From Patescibacteria group bacterium (GTDB taxonomy: Bacteria > Patescibacteriota > Minisyncoccia > Moranbacterales > GWC2-37-73): a DNA stretch of 64,000 nt. Shown in pieces: positions 25,977-34,117 of the stretch. Where the stretch lies: assembly GCA_022709545.1 (NCBI GenBank), contig JAKLIP010000002.1, forward strand, positions 248,001 to 312,000, given 5' to 3'. A program made the translations under genes and the position numbers. The notes below the pieces were generated by a model. The model had not been told where the DNA came from. It did no database searches and was given only the letters and a program-made list of their open reading frames with translations. Numbering within the stretch: position 1 is the first letter of the stretch; each line of letters starts with the position of its first letter.

Positions 25977-26020
25977 TTTCAACCTCCTGTTTTAAAAAAT
26001 AGATACAAATAACTGCTTTG

Positions 26021-26048
26021 AGTTTAGTCTAAAATATTAAACTGTCAA
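26021..26048 (-). promoter_or_regulatory. Promoter of the 53-aa gene
   Basis: TTGACA (26048-26043), 16-bp spacer, TAAACT (26026-26021). Confidence 0.65.
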
Positions 26049-26114
26049 TGAAAAATTTTCTCTTCTATTTTTATACATAAGCAGATTAATTATAGAATTG
26101 GATTTTTGAGACAT

Positions 26115-26145
26115 AATAAAAAACACCTTTCGGGTGTTTTTTATT
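26115..26145 (-). terminator. Terminator of the Q-rich secreted protein gene
   Basis: Stem AAAAAACACC/GGTGTTTTTT with a short loop and T-rich tail. Confidence 0.85.
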
Positions 26146-26159
26146 TATTAAAAGCAAAC

Positions 26160-26825
26160 CTATCTAAACATTTTTACCGCCCATCCAAACAAGCTGAATT
26201 TGCTTTCATTTTGAGTTATAAAATCATTAATCCTTGCTTGTTCCTGCTCCATTGTTTGAATCTGGTTTTGCAACTCCGTCTTGTCTTGTTCGTTGGTGGT
26301 TTTTTCTATCAATCTTTTCAATTGCTCAACTTGATTCCTTGTTTGCACCATTTGGCTCCTTAGTTCCCCGACATTTCTATAGCTGGTACCGATAAAAAAT
26401 GTTTTCACTTTGTTTCTGTTTTCCACGGCATATATCAGATCCGCTGCTCTGTCTTTCATATCATTTTGCTGCTGAGCAATCACTCTCACTTCCTGACCAA
26501 TTCCGCCTTCCCGATCAGCTACAGATAATAAATTTTGCACAAAGTTAGCTACTGCGCTTCTGTGCACCTCGGCATTGTCTTGTTTTTTGTTTTCATTTTT
26601 ATCCTTTGTCTGGACTGTATTCTGTTCTTGCGTCTGAACTTGAGTTTCTTCCCCTTGATTTTGAACCTGATTTTTTTCTTGAACTTGGACAGTATTACCG
26701 TTTTGATTCCCCTGGGAATTTTCCTGCCCCGTTTTATTCCCCTGATTGGCATTAGTACTTGCCGCCTGAGCTTGGATGACCAAACCAAACATCAGAAGGA
26801 AAGCAATGAGTAGTGTCTTTTTCAT
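26160..26825 (-). CDS. Secreted Gln/Asn-rich coiled-coil protein
   Basis: 221 aa. Signal peptide ending in AQAAS, then a low-complexity Q/N-rich segment (about 22-85) and two long helical coiled-coil regions (about 88-130 and 145-210). No catalytic motif. The C-terminus (FSLFGWAVKMFR) is hydrophobic and might touch the membrane. It lies 17 bp after the DUF4405-like gene. It could be an envelope or surface protein; no family recognised. Confidence 0.75.
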   Translation of the reverse strand: MKKTLLIAFLLMFGLVIQAQAASTNANQGNKTGQENSQGNQNGNTVQVQEKNQVQNQGEETQVQTQEQNTVQTKDKNENKKQDNAEVHRSAVANFVQNLLSVADREGGIGQEVRVIAQQQNDMKDRAADLIYAVENRNKVKTFFIGTSYRNVGELRSQMVQTRNQVEQLKRLIEKTTNEQDKTELQNQIQTMEQEQARINDFITQNESKFSLFGWAVKMFR

Positions 26826-26842
26826 TGATTTGTTATTAATTA

Positions 26843-27130
26843 TTATTTTTTAACTTCACAATTATTTGATTTTAATATATTTTTCGTCATACAAACAATC
26901 CAGTCCCAGTGCAGGATAAAATGAACCAAAACAAGAATGATCATCAGTATTCCAAAAAAATCGTGGACTTCTGACCAAGCTCCTTTTTGGACACCAAGAA
27001 ATTCCTGGAATCTGCCCTGCCTCACTCCACTAGGCATAAAAAACTTTATCACTAAACCCGAGAGGGCGGTGATGATAAAAGAAATAAAAGCTAAAAAATC
27101 TATAACATAATTTACTTTTGGTTTATTCAT
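26843..27130 (-). CDS. DUF4405-like small membrane protein
   Basis: 95 aa. Two or three hydrophobic helices (about 8-29, 55-77) with paired His residues (EVHDFFGI, VHFILHWDW) in the pattern of DUF4405 / cytochrome b561-like domains, so it may bind haem. It is the first gene of a two-gene unit with the Q-rich secreted protein. Confidence 0.75.
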   Translation of the reverse strand: MNKPKVNYVIDFLAFISFIITALSGLVIKFFMPSGVRQGRFQEFLGVQKGAWSEVHDFFGILMIILVLVHFILHWDWIVCMTKNILKSNNCEVKK

Positions 27131-27236
27131 ATGCTTATTTGATTATTGCCTTTATTCTTACGCCTTTATTATAACAAAAATTGCATAATTTATAAAACAA
27201 GAGTTGATGACACTATCCTTTTAAGATAGAAATACT

Positions 27237-27725
27237 TTATTTATTTTTTTGTAATAGATATTTTTTTAAAGCCTTTATGTCTATTGAATCCGCCTTTCTT
27301 GAGAGTTTGCTTTTATACTTTAGCAGATCTTCCGGACATATCACCGGAACAATTCTATCGAACACTCTTTTTTTGGCTGATCTTTCAAAGTCAGTATTAT
27401 CTTTGACCCATTTCTTTTTAACCTTATCAAAAATTTTTATACAATTTCCGCTCACATCAATTTGCTGCCCATGATAATTCAGCCTTAAAAGCATACAATC
27501 AAAACCTTCGGCGGTTGTTTTTTTAGGACCAAATATAACATATTTGGAAACTAAATTTCTCACCTTGGAAAAACAGCTATCTGGAATATCAAAATCAATA
27601 TCCCACAAATCTTTTGGCGAACCATAAATTTTAGCAGCAAGGCCTCCGGATAATTGAAAGGGTATATTATTATCTCTGAATATTTTAATTATCCAATCAA
27701 AAGCTTCTTTCGTTTTTTTCTTCAT
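27237..27725 (-). CDS. Nucleotidyltransferase-fold protein
   Basis: 162 aa. LSGGLAAKIYGSPKDLWDIDFDI (about 25-47) is a nucleotidyltransferase motif (GG...DxD). It resembles AbiEii/MNT or LinA-type enzymes that transfer nucleotides to a protein or small molecule. It is last in the repeat-separated gene row. Repeat copy A puts its TATAAT 6 bp before the ATG, so the mRNA should be leaderless. No partner HEPN gene is adjacent. Confidence 0.75.
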   Translation of the reverse strand: MKKKTKEAFDWIIKIFRDNNIPFQLSGGLAAKIYGSPKDLWDIDFDIPDSCFSKVRNLVSKYVIFGPKKTTAEGFDCMLLRLNYHGQQIDVSGNCIKIFDKVKKKWVKDNTDFERSAKKRVFDRIVPVICPEDLLKYKSKLSRKADSIDIKALKKYLLQKNK

Positions 27726-27731
27726 AATTAA

Positions 27732-27834
27732 ATTATATCACAACAAAAAATACAGCTTAACAAAGCTGTAGATTCATACCTGAGCCCATTATTATCTGAC
27801 GTTTGAACTGGGTTTAGAGAAAATGCTTCATTTA
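27732..27834 (-). repeat. Intergenic repeat copy A (terminator plus promoter)
   Basis: In minus orientation: AAACCCAGTTCAAACGTCA, GGGCTCAGGTATGAAT, hairpin ACAGCTT/AAGCTGT with T run, then TGTGATATAAT (extended -10) 6 bp from the next ATG. Full-length copy. Confidence 0.9.
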
Positions 27835-27836
27835 GA

Positions 27837-28607
27837 CTATAGACTTTCAATCCACCTCAAAAATATTTTATATATTTCATCGAGATGCTCTTTTTCTCTA
27901 AAAGTATGTTCTGCGCCCCTTATAATATGGAGCTCTCTCTTCCCGGGTAAACTATTATATAGCAATTCTTGTTGATTAAGTGGAGTGGTATCGTCTAAAT
28001 CACCAACAATTAAAAGTACAGGCATTTTTAATTTTTTAACCGCTGGAAGCAAATCGTATTTCCTTCTGTCTTCAACATGCGACCATTTTAATTTTTTAAC
28101 TAAACCTGGCTGACTTTTGCTTTCCCATTCTCTTATGCCTTTTTCTTCCCATTCTTTTCCAATTTCCATGAAATTTGGCGTTTCTTCTGTTAGCTTTCCG
28201 GAAATCACCGTGGAAATAGGAGCGAGAGCTTTTATTTTTTCTGGATATTTTTCAGCATATAAAGCCGAGGATATTGCACCAAGACTATGACCACACAAAA
28301 CAAATGGTTGTTGATAAAGATTTTGTTTACTCGCCCAATCAATCACATCTTCTAAGTCTTCATAATAATTAGTAAGTGTTGCGTCAACCATGTTTCCATC
28401 GCTTTCACCTATTGTATTTGTTGTATCAAATCTAATTACGGTATAGTTCTTTTTCTTGAAAGCATCGGCAAATGTTTCAATATGTTCTTGCTCCTTAAAA
28501 CCCCCTAGTCCATGCATAACAAATGCCAATCCTTTTTGATTTGCAGCTCTTTCTAACAAAACTACAACGTTTTGATCTTTCCTGTTTTTGATAATTATTT
28601 TTTCCAT
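27837..28607 (-). CDS. Alpha/beta hydrolase
   Basis: 256 aa. Oxyanion region VMHGLGGFKEQ, nucleophile elbow GHSLGA (Ser about 106), acid VGDLDDTTPL and catalytic His GAEHTF. Probably an esterase or acyl hydrolase, cytoplasmic (no signal peptide). It is followed by repeat copy A and preceded by two small membrane-protein genes. Confidence 0.93.
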   Translation of the reverse strand: MEKIIIKNRKDQNVVVLLERAANQKGLAFVMHGLGGFKEQEHIETFADAFKKKNYTVIRFDTTNTIGESDGNMVDATLTNYYEDLEDVIDWASKQNLYQQPFVLCGHSLGAISSALYAEKYPEKIKALAPISTVISGKLTEETPNFMEIGKEWEEKGIREWESKSQPGLVKKLKWSHVEDRRKYDLLPAVKKLKMPVLLIVGDLDDTTPLNQQELLYNSLPGKRELHIIRGAEHTFREKEHLDEIYKIFLRWIESL

Positions 28608-28630
28608 GAAAATATTCTATCGGAAAAAGA

Positions 28631-28951
28631 TTATTTATTTTTCTTAATTATTTTTATATTCCTCAAACCAAGAATCAACAGACCTACAATTAAGCTTTTT
28701 AGAACATAATGACCATGAATATCCAGGAAATTTTTAGTCATGGGTGTCATATGTCCGAAAATCAGATGAGCAACAATGCCAATTGGCAAAGTTAGAAACA
28801 ACCAGTTATGTTTAGGAACATTGATTCTTATTTTAAGAAACATTTTTGACAGCAAAGAGGATAATAAATAAATTCCTAGAAAAGATACTGCTAGATCGAA
28901 GATTGCATATTCACCAACGCGAAACTGCCTGAGAAATTCTATTGGAATCAT
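28631..28951 (-). CDS. Small membrane protein (unknown)
   Basis: 106 aa with about three transmembrane helices (18-38, 50-66, 84-98) and a His-rich segment (IVAHLIFGHMTP, DIHGHYVL). No family recognised. It lies between the alpha/beta hydrolase and another membrane-protein gene, 22-23 bp on each side. Confidence 0.65.
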   Translation of the reverse strand: MIPIEFLRQFRVGEYAIFDLAVSFLGIYLLSSLLSKMFLKIRINVPKHNWLFLTLPIGIVAHLIFGHMTPMTKNFLDIHGHYVLKSLIVGLLILGLRNIKIIKKNK

Positions 28952-28973
28952 GTTTTTCTATTAGTTTACAAAT

Positions 28974-29492
28974 TTACATTTTAATACAATCTTCTATAAC
29001 TTTTTCTACTCTATATTTAAAAACCAAATCAACATCATATAAGCCTTTGCTACATTTTATAATACGCGCGTACTCAAGTACATCAATCAATTTATTAAAA
29101 GAAAGAGCTACTCTCATTTTTTCAACTTCGTCTTTTTTTATCGGCATGTCTTCAATAAATTCTATCGCATTATCCAGCTCATGATTTTCAATTCCAAATT
29201 CATAGTCGCCCGCTTGAATGCTTTTCAGAATTTTAATATTTCGAAAAAAGCCTTTTATGGTTATTCTGAAAACGAGAGATAAAAAAGCAATAAATAAGAT
29301 TATATATGCATGTATTCCGGTGCCGAGCATTTCAAGGCTAAAAGCTACAAAAAAGGCACTTCCCAATATCATTACTATGAGAGAAATGTTAATAACGATG
29401 TTTATAAAAAAATATATAGGGAATTCTTTGATAAATCTATCTATTTTCTTTTTTACTTCAGTTTTAAATAGAAGCTTATTTTTGATTTCCAT
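28974..29492 (-). CDS. Membrane protein with two helices and a cytoplasmic tail (unknown)
   Basis: 172 aa from the ATG at 29492. An ATG at 29531 would translate part of repeat copy B (LWYNE), so it is rejected. A basic N-terminus is followed by two hydrophobic helices (about 27-50, 55-77) and a soluble tail (about 85-172). No known family. Confidence 0.65.
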   Translation of the reverse strand: MEIKNKLLFKTEVKKKIDRFIKEFPIYFFINIVINISLIVMILGSAFFVAFSLEMLGTGIHAYIILFIAFLSLVFRITIKGFFRNIKILKSIQAGDYEFGIENHELDNAIEFIEDMPIKKDEVEKMRVALSFNKLIDVLEYARIIKCSKGLYDVDLVFKYRVEKVIEDCIKM

Positions 29493-29516
29493 ATTATTTA
29501 TCAATTTACATTTTTC

Positions 29517-29571
29517 ATTATACCACAACAAAAAATACGGCTTAACAAAGCAGTAAATGTGCCCTATCTGC
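29517..29571 (-). repeat. Intergenic repeat copy B (promoter half)
   Basis: Holds CTGCTTTGTTAAGCCG, the T run and TGTGGTATAAT. The other half has diverged after the GCAGATAGGGC segment. Confidence 0.85.
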
Positions 29572-29607
29572 TTTTATTCAGAAGCTCTAAATATAAATAA
29601 ATATTAA

Positions 29608-29637
29608 TAAAAAACTCCCAAAATGGAAGTTTTTTAT
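29608..29637 (-). terminator. Terminator after the 375-aa gene
   Basis: AAAAAACTYCCA-type stem with TGGRAGTTTTTT and a short loop. Confidence 0.75.
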
Positions 29638-29673
29638 TTAAAAATAGAATTTAGATTTAAAACATTAAGCTAA

Positions 29674-30801
29674 TTATCGAACTGCATCATCACGGAAGTC
29701 TTTTTCCATTAAATTATTAATATCAACATCGTCTGCGTAATCTCGAATTGTTTTTTTGATAATAACTATATTATCAATATTTTGGAATGTTTCCATAGCT
29801 TCAGGATCTTTTTCAATTTCTCTCCACACCCTCAATTTTAAAGCATTTTCTAGTTCTTCAACTTTCTTGAGATTTTTTTGATCTCTATAATATTTTATTC
29901 TTCTATTATAAAGCCGCGATAATCGTGGATTCATGTCGTATTCAATAAATATTTTTTCTTTTCCTTCGAAAATAGCCGCTTGTTGAGTCAAATTAATACC
30001 AAACCTATCAGCCTCATCTAATTTTTCGCCAGAAGGATGCCATCCCGCCGGAAGAGCATACACATAGCGAGGAATTCCGTTTCCTTCTAAACATTTCCAC
30101 ACTTCATCTTCGAGCAATTTTTGTTTTCCTAGCGCAGGCATTCTTGTCGCATAATTTTCCTTGCTATAATAAGCTGACACCAACCGAGCGGATTCGCACT
30201 CGTTATTATCTCTTGGAAAATTATCTAGGACATAATTTAACACTTCTTCCTCTTGTTCGGAAACTTTCCCTTCTTTTTTTATTCTTAGTGCAGCTTTTCT
30301 GATTTTTTGAATTATATTTATTTCTTCTGTAATTTTTACATCTGCTGAATTGTTTGTTTCATCTTTTTTACCAAACAATTCTTCCAGTCTTTCCAGATTA
30401 GAAAAATTATTTAATATCCCCAACAAATAAGCTTTTTTCATTGGATTATTTTCAGTTGCTGCGCTATAAAAAATTTCTTCAGCTATTATGTCTATGTCTT
30501 CTTCTTTTTCTGTTTCAGCAATTGTTTTTATCAAATTTTCATAGGCATAAATTTGAGTGCTGGCATGCTCACCTTGTGAACCAAGAATAACTAGCCCCAA
30601 GTTATCAACTAAATTTTTTGCGGTGATTTTCTTTTCATAATAAGAATTTATTTGATCTTCTATATTTTCATAGTCAGTTCTTATTTCTTTTCTTTTTTCC
30701 AAACTACCTTCCTTGTAGGTTTTGCCCACAAATGTTTCGAATTTTTCTTGTCTTGGCATAAGATTTAAGTCATTAATTTTTACAATACTACCTAATGTTA
30801 C
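29674..30801 (-). CDS. Hypothetical 375-aa protein
   Basis: Mostly helical, charged, no signal or membrane segment. Segments such as YVYALPAGWHPSGEKLDEADRF and FIEYDMNPRLSRLYNRRIKYYRDQ look like a conserved core, but no family was recognised. The start is uncertain: ATG at 30801 or at 30759 (MPRQEKFETF). It lies downstream of the strong terminator of the 131-aa gene, so it needs its own promoter. Confidence 0.6.
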   Translation of the reverse strand, partial: VTLGSIVKINDLNLMPRQEKFETFVGKTYKEGSLEKRKEIRTDYENIEDQINSYYEKKITAKNLVDNLGLVILGSQGEHASTQIYAYENLIKTIAETEKEEDIDIIAEEIFYSAATENNPMKKAYLLGILNNFSNLERLEELFGKKDETNNSADVKITEEINIIQKIRKAALRIKKEGKVSEQEEEVLNYVLDNFPRDNNECESARLVSAYYSKENYATRMPALGKQKLLEDEVWKCLEGNGIPRYVYALPAGWHPSGEKLDEADRFGINLTQQAAIFEGKEKIFIEYDMNPRLSRLYNRRIKYYRDQKNLKKVEELENALKLRVWREIEKDPEAMETFQNIDNIVIIKKTIRDYADDVDINNLMEKDFRDDAVR

Positions 30802-30822
30802 CATTGTAAAACACAAAGAACA

Positions 30823-30859
30823 AGAGCCTCATGAGAAAGTGTTTATCTCATGAGGCTCT
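30823..30859 (-). terminator. Strong terminator of the 131-aa gene
   Basis: Perfect 14-bp stem AGAGCCTCATGAGA/TCTCATGAGGCTCT. Confidence 0.85.
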
Positions 30860-30872
30860 ACTTTTTCAACCT

Positions 30873-31268
30873 TTATTCTTCGAATTTCAATATGAACAGG
30901 TTTTTTTTCTTTTTAATCAGCAGGAAGTTGTTTTTGCTCCCCACTTTTTTCAGTTCCTCAATCATTGAAGAGTTGTTTTTGTAGCGACAAAAGTGGATCA
31001 TTACACATTCATCTTGCAATAATGCATCTCCTTTTTTCACTATCAGTTGAAAAAATCTGAATGGTATTCTTCCTTCACCATCTTCTCTGACCTCCTTTTT
31101 TTTCTCATTAACAAAGTTCCGCTCCTTTTTGCTAAGAATTCTCAGGGGAGCCTCTCTGTCTTTGTACCCGCTTGTATGGAATTGCAGCAGGATACAATAC
31201 AAAAGCAAAACGTTCTTTTCCGGGCTGTCTTTTCCAAAAAACCATGCATTTTTCACCTTTTCTTTCAT
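30873..31268 (-). CDS. Hypothetical 131-aa protein in a strong-SD islet
   Basis: A soluble basic protein (SPEKNVLLLYCILLQFHTSG, RIPFRFFQLIVKKGD, CVMIHFCRYK). No family recognised. It has a complete unit: TTGACA/GACAAT promoter, a 15-bp palindrome before the SD (GAGAGG), and a 14-bp terminator. Codon usage looks more GC-rich than in its neighbours. Probably acquired separately into the repeat-bearing row. Confidence 0.7.
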   Translation of the reverse strand: MKEKVKNAWFFGKDSPEKNVLLLYCILLQFHTSGYKDREAPLRILSKKERNFVNEKKKEVREDGEGRIPFRFFQLIVKKGDALLQDECVMIHFCRYKNNSSMIEELKKVGSKNNFLLIKKKKNLFILKFEE

Positions 31269-31282
31269 TATTGCACCTCTCT

Positions 31283-31297
31283 GTTCGAATTTCGAAC
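31283..31297. promoter_or_regulatory. 15-bp perfect palindrome before the 131-aa gene
   Basis: GTTCGAA-A-TTCGAAC, just upstream of the SD, 14 bp from the ATG. Possible operator or SD-controlling hairpin. Confidence 0.6.
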
Positions 31298-31339
31298 TTG
31301 TTTTAAAATTACTAAAAACTTTCCTCTAATTAGTTTTCT

Positions 31340-31368
31340 ATTGTCCTCTTTCTGCGCTAATTTGTCAA
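31340..31368 (-). promoter_or_regulatory. Promoter of the 131-aa gene
   Basis: TTGACA (31368-31363), 17-bp spacer, GACAAT (31345-31340). Confidence 0.7.
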
Positions 31369-31420
31369 GATCACAGCCTAAATGTCAATTTAAAGTGTTA
31401 TTAAATAATTACTTAAGTAT

Positions 31421-31462
31421 ATGACGTTTGAACTGGGTTTATGAAAAAATGTTTTATTTAAA
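31421..31462 (-). repeat. Intergenic repeat copy C (left half only)
   Basis: In minus orientation TTTAAATAAAACATTTTTTC, then AAACCCAGTTCAAACGTCAT; it then breaks into the promoter region of the 131-aa gene. The terminator/promoter half is missing. Confidence 0.8.
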
Positions 31463-31464
31463 AT

Positions 31465-31506
31465 AAAAAAGCCTACGACTTGAATCCAGGTTTTCGGCTT
31501 TTTTTA
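31465..31506 (-). terminator. Terminator of the alpha-CTD-like gene
   Basis: AAAAAAAGCC/GGCTTTTTT with a long loop and T run on the minus strand. Confidence 0.75.
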
Positions 31507-31524
31507 ATATCAAATTGGATTTTT

Positions 31525-32097
31525 TTATGTTCTTACGGCGAAATACAGATCATGCTCAATGAGAGCATCTTTTATTTGGCTAAGTATCTTTTGGCCTGCA
31601 TTTCTTTCCTTAAGTATTTCTGTTTCTGTCTTTTGAACTAACTCTCCAATTGTATTAATGTTGATGCTTTTGAGAAATCTGTATGCACGAATAGGTAATT
31701 CGAGTTCCTCAATGCTTTTTGTAAGCATGTCATCTTCTGAAGACTTTGGCGTAAATATATCAGCGTCTGTTTCAAACATCATGTTTTCGAAAAGTTGTAG
31801 AGCTAACTGTGAATAAACTGGGGGTTTATTATTTCTCATTGCCTCCATAAACAATCGTTTAATTATTATTGCCCTTTCGTTAATTTCACCTTTTTCAGGA
31901 AATGGACAGGTCATACCTATAACCCCCTGAATGAGTCGCGCTTGAATGTCAGCAACTTTTTGGTCATTTTTTCTAAAGGCATACGCCACGTGAATCAGCA
32001 TTGAGACATCCACTAGTGTTAACGGGTGGTAGTCTGCTACTGTTTCATTAGAATTGATACCTTTGGTATCGTGAATACAGAGTATTTTAAATTTCAT
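31525..32097 (-). CDS. Protein with an RNA polymerase alpha-CTD-like C-terminal domain
   Basis: 190 aa. The C-terminal ~60 residues (SIEELELPIRAYRFLKS, NINTIGELVQKTETEILKE, AGQKILSQIKDAL) closely follow the helix-hairpin-helix alpha-CTD of RpoA (ELELTVRS.CLK...IGDLVQ.TE.ELL...G.KSL.EIK). The N-terminal ~125 residues match no family I recognise. It could bind DNA or RNA polymerase partners as a regulator. It has a strong SD (AAAGGAG), its own promoter and a terminator, and sits between repeat copies C and D. Confidence 0.8.
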   Translation of the reverse strand: MKFKILCIHDTKGINSNETVADYHPLTLVDVSMLIHVAYAFRKNDQKVADIQARLIQGVIGMTCPFPEKGEINERAIIIKRLFMEAMRNNKPPVYSQLALQLFENMMFETDADIFTPKSSEDDMLTKSIEELELPIRAYRFLKSININTIGELVQKTETEILKERNAGQKILSQIKDALIEHDLYFAVRT

Positions 32098-32175
32098 TTC
32101 CTCTCTCCTTTCGATATTTTTTGTTTTTGTAAAATTATTTATTAATCTATATTAACGAACTAAAACTAATATTTG

Positions 32176-32205
32176 ATGATAGTATATTTTTAATAATTAT
32201 GTCAA
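32176..32205 (-). promoter_or_regulatory. Promoter of the alpha-CTD-like gene
   Basis: TTGACA (32205-32200), 18-bp spacer, TATCAT (32181-32176), directly after the hairpin of repeat copy D. Confidence 0.6.
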
Positions 32206-32212
32206 TGTCTAA

Positions 32213-32308
32213 TACCAAAAAATGGCTTTAGCAAGCCATAATTTAGAAAACTGAGCCCCTTAGTAGATGACGTTCGAACTGGGTTTGTGAATAAGAGCTT
32301 TATTTAAA
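32213..32308 (-). repeat. Intergenic repeat copy D (promoter end replaced)
   Basis: AAACCCAGTTCGAACGTCA, GGGGCTCAG and hairpin ATGGCTT/AAGCCAT with T run are present, but the TGTGGTATAAT box is replaced by the separate TTGACA promoter. Confidence 0.85.
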
Positions 32309-33188
32309 TTTTATCTGTTGTTATTCTTTCTTGAAATATAATCATAGCATCTTTCAAATTTTCTCTAAAAATTTTTTCATAGCATCGTTCAAAATTAGCT
32401 TTGTCTTTTAGTTCGGCCAAAATATTCCAAAAATCTTTTAATTTTTCTTTGCCATGTCTGTTTTCCAAAAAGTTGTAAAAAAGCCTTTCCCAGTCTTCAA
32501 CCTGAAAATCACCTTCTTCAAAATCTTTAATGATTTCATCAAACAAATCTCTACCTAAAGATTGATCTTTTGCTTTTGTTCTTATCATTTTGCCATAGGA
32601 TGGAACATATTCCTCCCACATTTTTTGGTCAATAAACACACACACCATTTCTTGTTCCCATTTACTTCTAGATGATTTATTATCCATTCCTTTAAAAAAT
32701 GGGTGAGAATGAGTTAATTCATGTGCTATTGTTGGATAAATATTATTTTTATAATTCTGCTTAGACAAAGCCTCTAACTCATCGAATTTGATTTTTTCTT
32801 TTTCGAGATATTTTCGAATCTTTAAATCATTTGGATCTAAGGTCGCTTGCTCCATAAACTTAGCTATAACATTTTTATTATGTTTTTCATCTGGAGAATA
32901 AAAAACCATGTCATTTTCCATATAATCAGATTTTTCTGGATAATTGGTTCTGAAATATTCTTCATATTCTTTTCTGTTGTCATATATCCTAAAATCGTAA
33001 ACGGCTGAATTTTTATTCTCTCCCAAGTATTTTTCGATTTCCTTATTTATTTTTAGTATTTCATTCTCAAACTCCTCTTTCTCAAAAACAGATTTTAAGC
33101 CTTCACTAAAATAAACATCTCCAATGTTAATTTTGGCTTCTTGTTTTTCTATCTTTTGCTTTTGCCATTCTGGATTCATAGAATTCAT
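32304..33188 (-). CDS. Zincin-like peptidase-fold protein (HELTH)
   Basis: 294 aa from the ATG at 33188, which sits 6 nt after the TATAAT of repeat copy E (leaderless); an earlier ATG translates repeat sequence and is rejected. IAHELTHSHPF carries the HExxH zinc motif (about 162-166). The third ligand is unclear (Glu in WEQEMVCVF is a candidate). Soluble and charged. Possibly a peptidase acting inside the cell, or a toxin. Confidence 0.75.
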   Translation of the reverse strand: MNSMNPEWQKQKIEKQEAKINIGDVYFSEGLKSVFEKEEFENEILKINKEIEKYLGENKNSAVYDFRIYDNRKEYEEYFRTNYPEKSDYMENDMVFYSPDEKHNKNVIAKFMEQATLDPNDLKIRKYLEKEKIKFDELEALSKQNYKNNIYPTIAHELTHSHPFFKGMDNKSSRSKWEQEMVCVFIDQKMWEEYVPSYGKMIRTKAKDQSLGRDLFDEIIKDFEEGDFQVEDWERLFYNFLENRHGKEKLKDFWNILAELKDKANFERCYEKIFRENLKDAMIIFQERITTDKI

Positions 33189-33194
33189 GTTTTC

Positions 33195-33300
33195 ATTATA
33201 CCACAACAAAAATACGGCTTAAAAAAGCCGTAAATTCATAGGTGAGCCCATTAGCAGATGATGTTCGAAATGAGTTTAGGGGAGAATTCCTTATTTAAAA
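33195..33300 (-). repeat. Intergenic repeat copy E (full length)
   Basis: TTTCGAACATCATCTGCTAA, GGGCTCACCTATGAATTTA, hairpin ACGGCTT/AAGCCGT, T run, TGTGGTATAAT. Confidence 0.9.
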
Positions 33301-33314
33301 TTTTAAATGCATTG

Positions 33315-33938
33315 TTAATTCTTATTTATCTTGTTTCCTATGAACGACAAGATTGTCTCTTTCAATTTTAATGCTTCTTCAGGCGAAAGTCCTGGAATTG
33401 ATCTGCCATCAACAAAATCACTTGAATAAGTTGCTTGCATAATTCTATTTCTTACTATTTTATGAAATGAGCTTGTTTTATTTTCAGAACAATAGAAAGT
33501 TAGAGCTACCAATCCTGTTAATGTTTCTGCTATTAGTTTTTCAGATTCAATTTTTTCAATATCCAAATAAAAAATCACATCTTTTGTTTTTTTTATAATT
33601 CCATAGTTGATATTTATCGAATTTTCGGTTATTTCAAAAGTATAATTTTTCCAGACTAGAAATCCCCAAATTAGCGAACTAAGGATAGACAAAATTATTG
33701 TTGGCAATAACCAAATTAATAAAAGAAATGCTTTGCTATAGTCGTATTCATTTAGAATTCCAACTCCAACTTTTGTGCTAGATGATAAGATAATTTCTTT
33801 CTGATTAAAAATGTTTATAACAAATATTGTAAGACCGACGACAACAAGCATTAGTAAGCTCCAAGCGATAAATGATCTAAGTGCAAATAAATATATAGCT
33901 TTTGGATTTAATTTATTTGCAGAATCAATGTTTAGCAT
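33315..33938 (-). CDS. Membrane protein with bacterial PH (bPH2-like) domain
   Basis: 207 aa. Two transmembrane helices (about 22-45, 70-98) are followed by a YdbS/bPH2-type domain (NYTFEITENSININYGII, FYLDIEKIESEKLIAETLTG). Such proteins often occur with stress or envelope genes; function unknown. It lies between repeat copies F and E, and its promoter is in copy F. Confidence 0.8.
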   Translation of the reverse strand: MLNIDSANKLNPKAIYLFALRSFIAWSLLMLVVVGLTIFVINIFNQKEIILSSSTKVGVGILNEYDYSKAFLLLIWLLPTIILSILSSLIWGFLVWKNYTFEITENSININYGIIKKTKDVIFYLDIEKIESEKLIAETLTGLVALTFYCSENKTSSFHKIVRNRIMQATYSSDFVDGRSIPGLSPEEALKLKETILSFIGNKINKN

Positions 33939-33963
33939 TTTTTTATTTTAATTTTATATTTCT

Positions 33964-34060
33964 ATTATACCACAACAAAAATACGGCTTAACAAAGCCGT
34001 AAATTTATACCTGAGCGGGCTAGTTAATACGGTTAGAACTGGATTTATGGTAAAAAATAT
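33964..34060 (-). repeat. Intergenic repeat copy F (divergent)
   Basis: Hairpin ACGGCTT/AAGCCGT, T run and TGTGGTATAAT are intact. The other half is changed (AAATCCAGTTCTAAC, GCCCGCTCAGGTATAAAT). Confidence 0.85.
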
Positions 34061-34117
34061 TGTCTAAACATATTAATATCCTAATACAATTGAATCAACC
34101 CTACAAGGTGCTTTATC

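Noticed and set aside
34010-34045. Left attachment site of the serine-recombinase element in repeat copy F
   Set aside because: It shares CTGAGCGGG with the tRNA-Gly junction, but similarity stops there; other repeat copies show that this is part of the repeat family.
27732-34060. Integron with attC sites
   Set aside because: Repeats separate single ORFs, but the attC core (GTTRRRY / RYYYAAC pairing) and an IntI gene are not visible; the Xer at 2396 lacks integron features. Kept only as an analogy.
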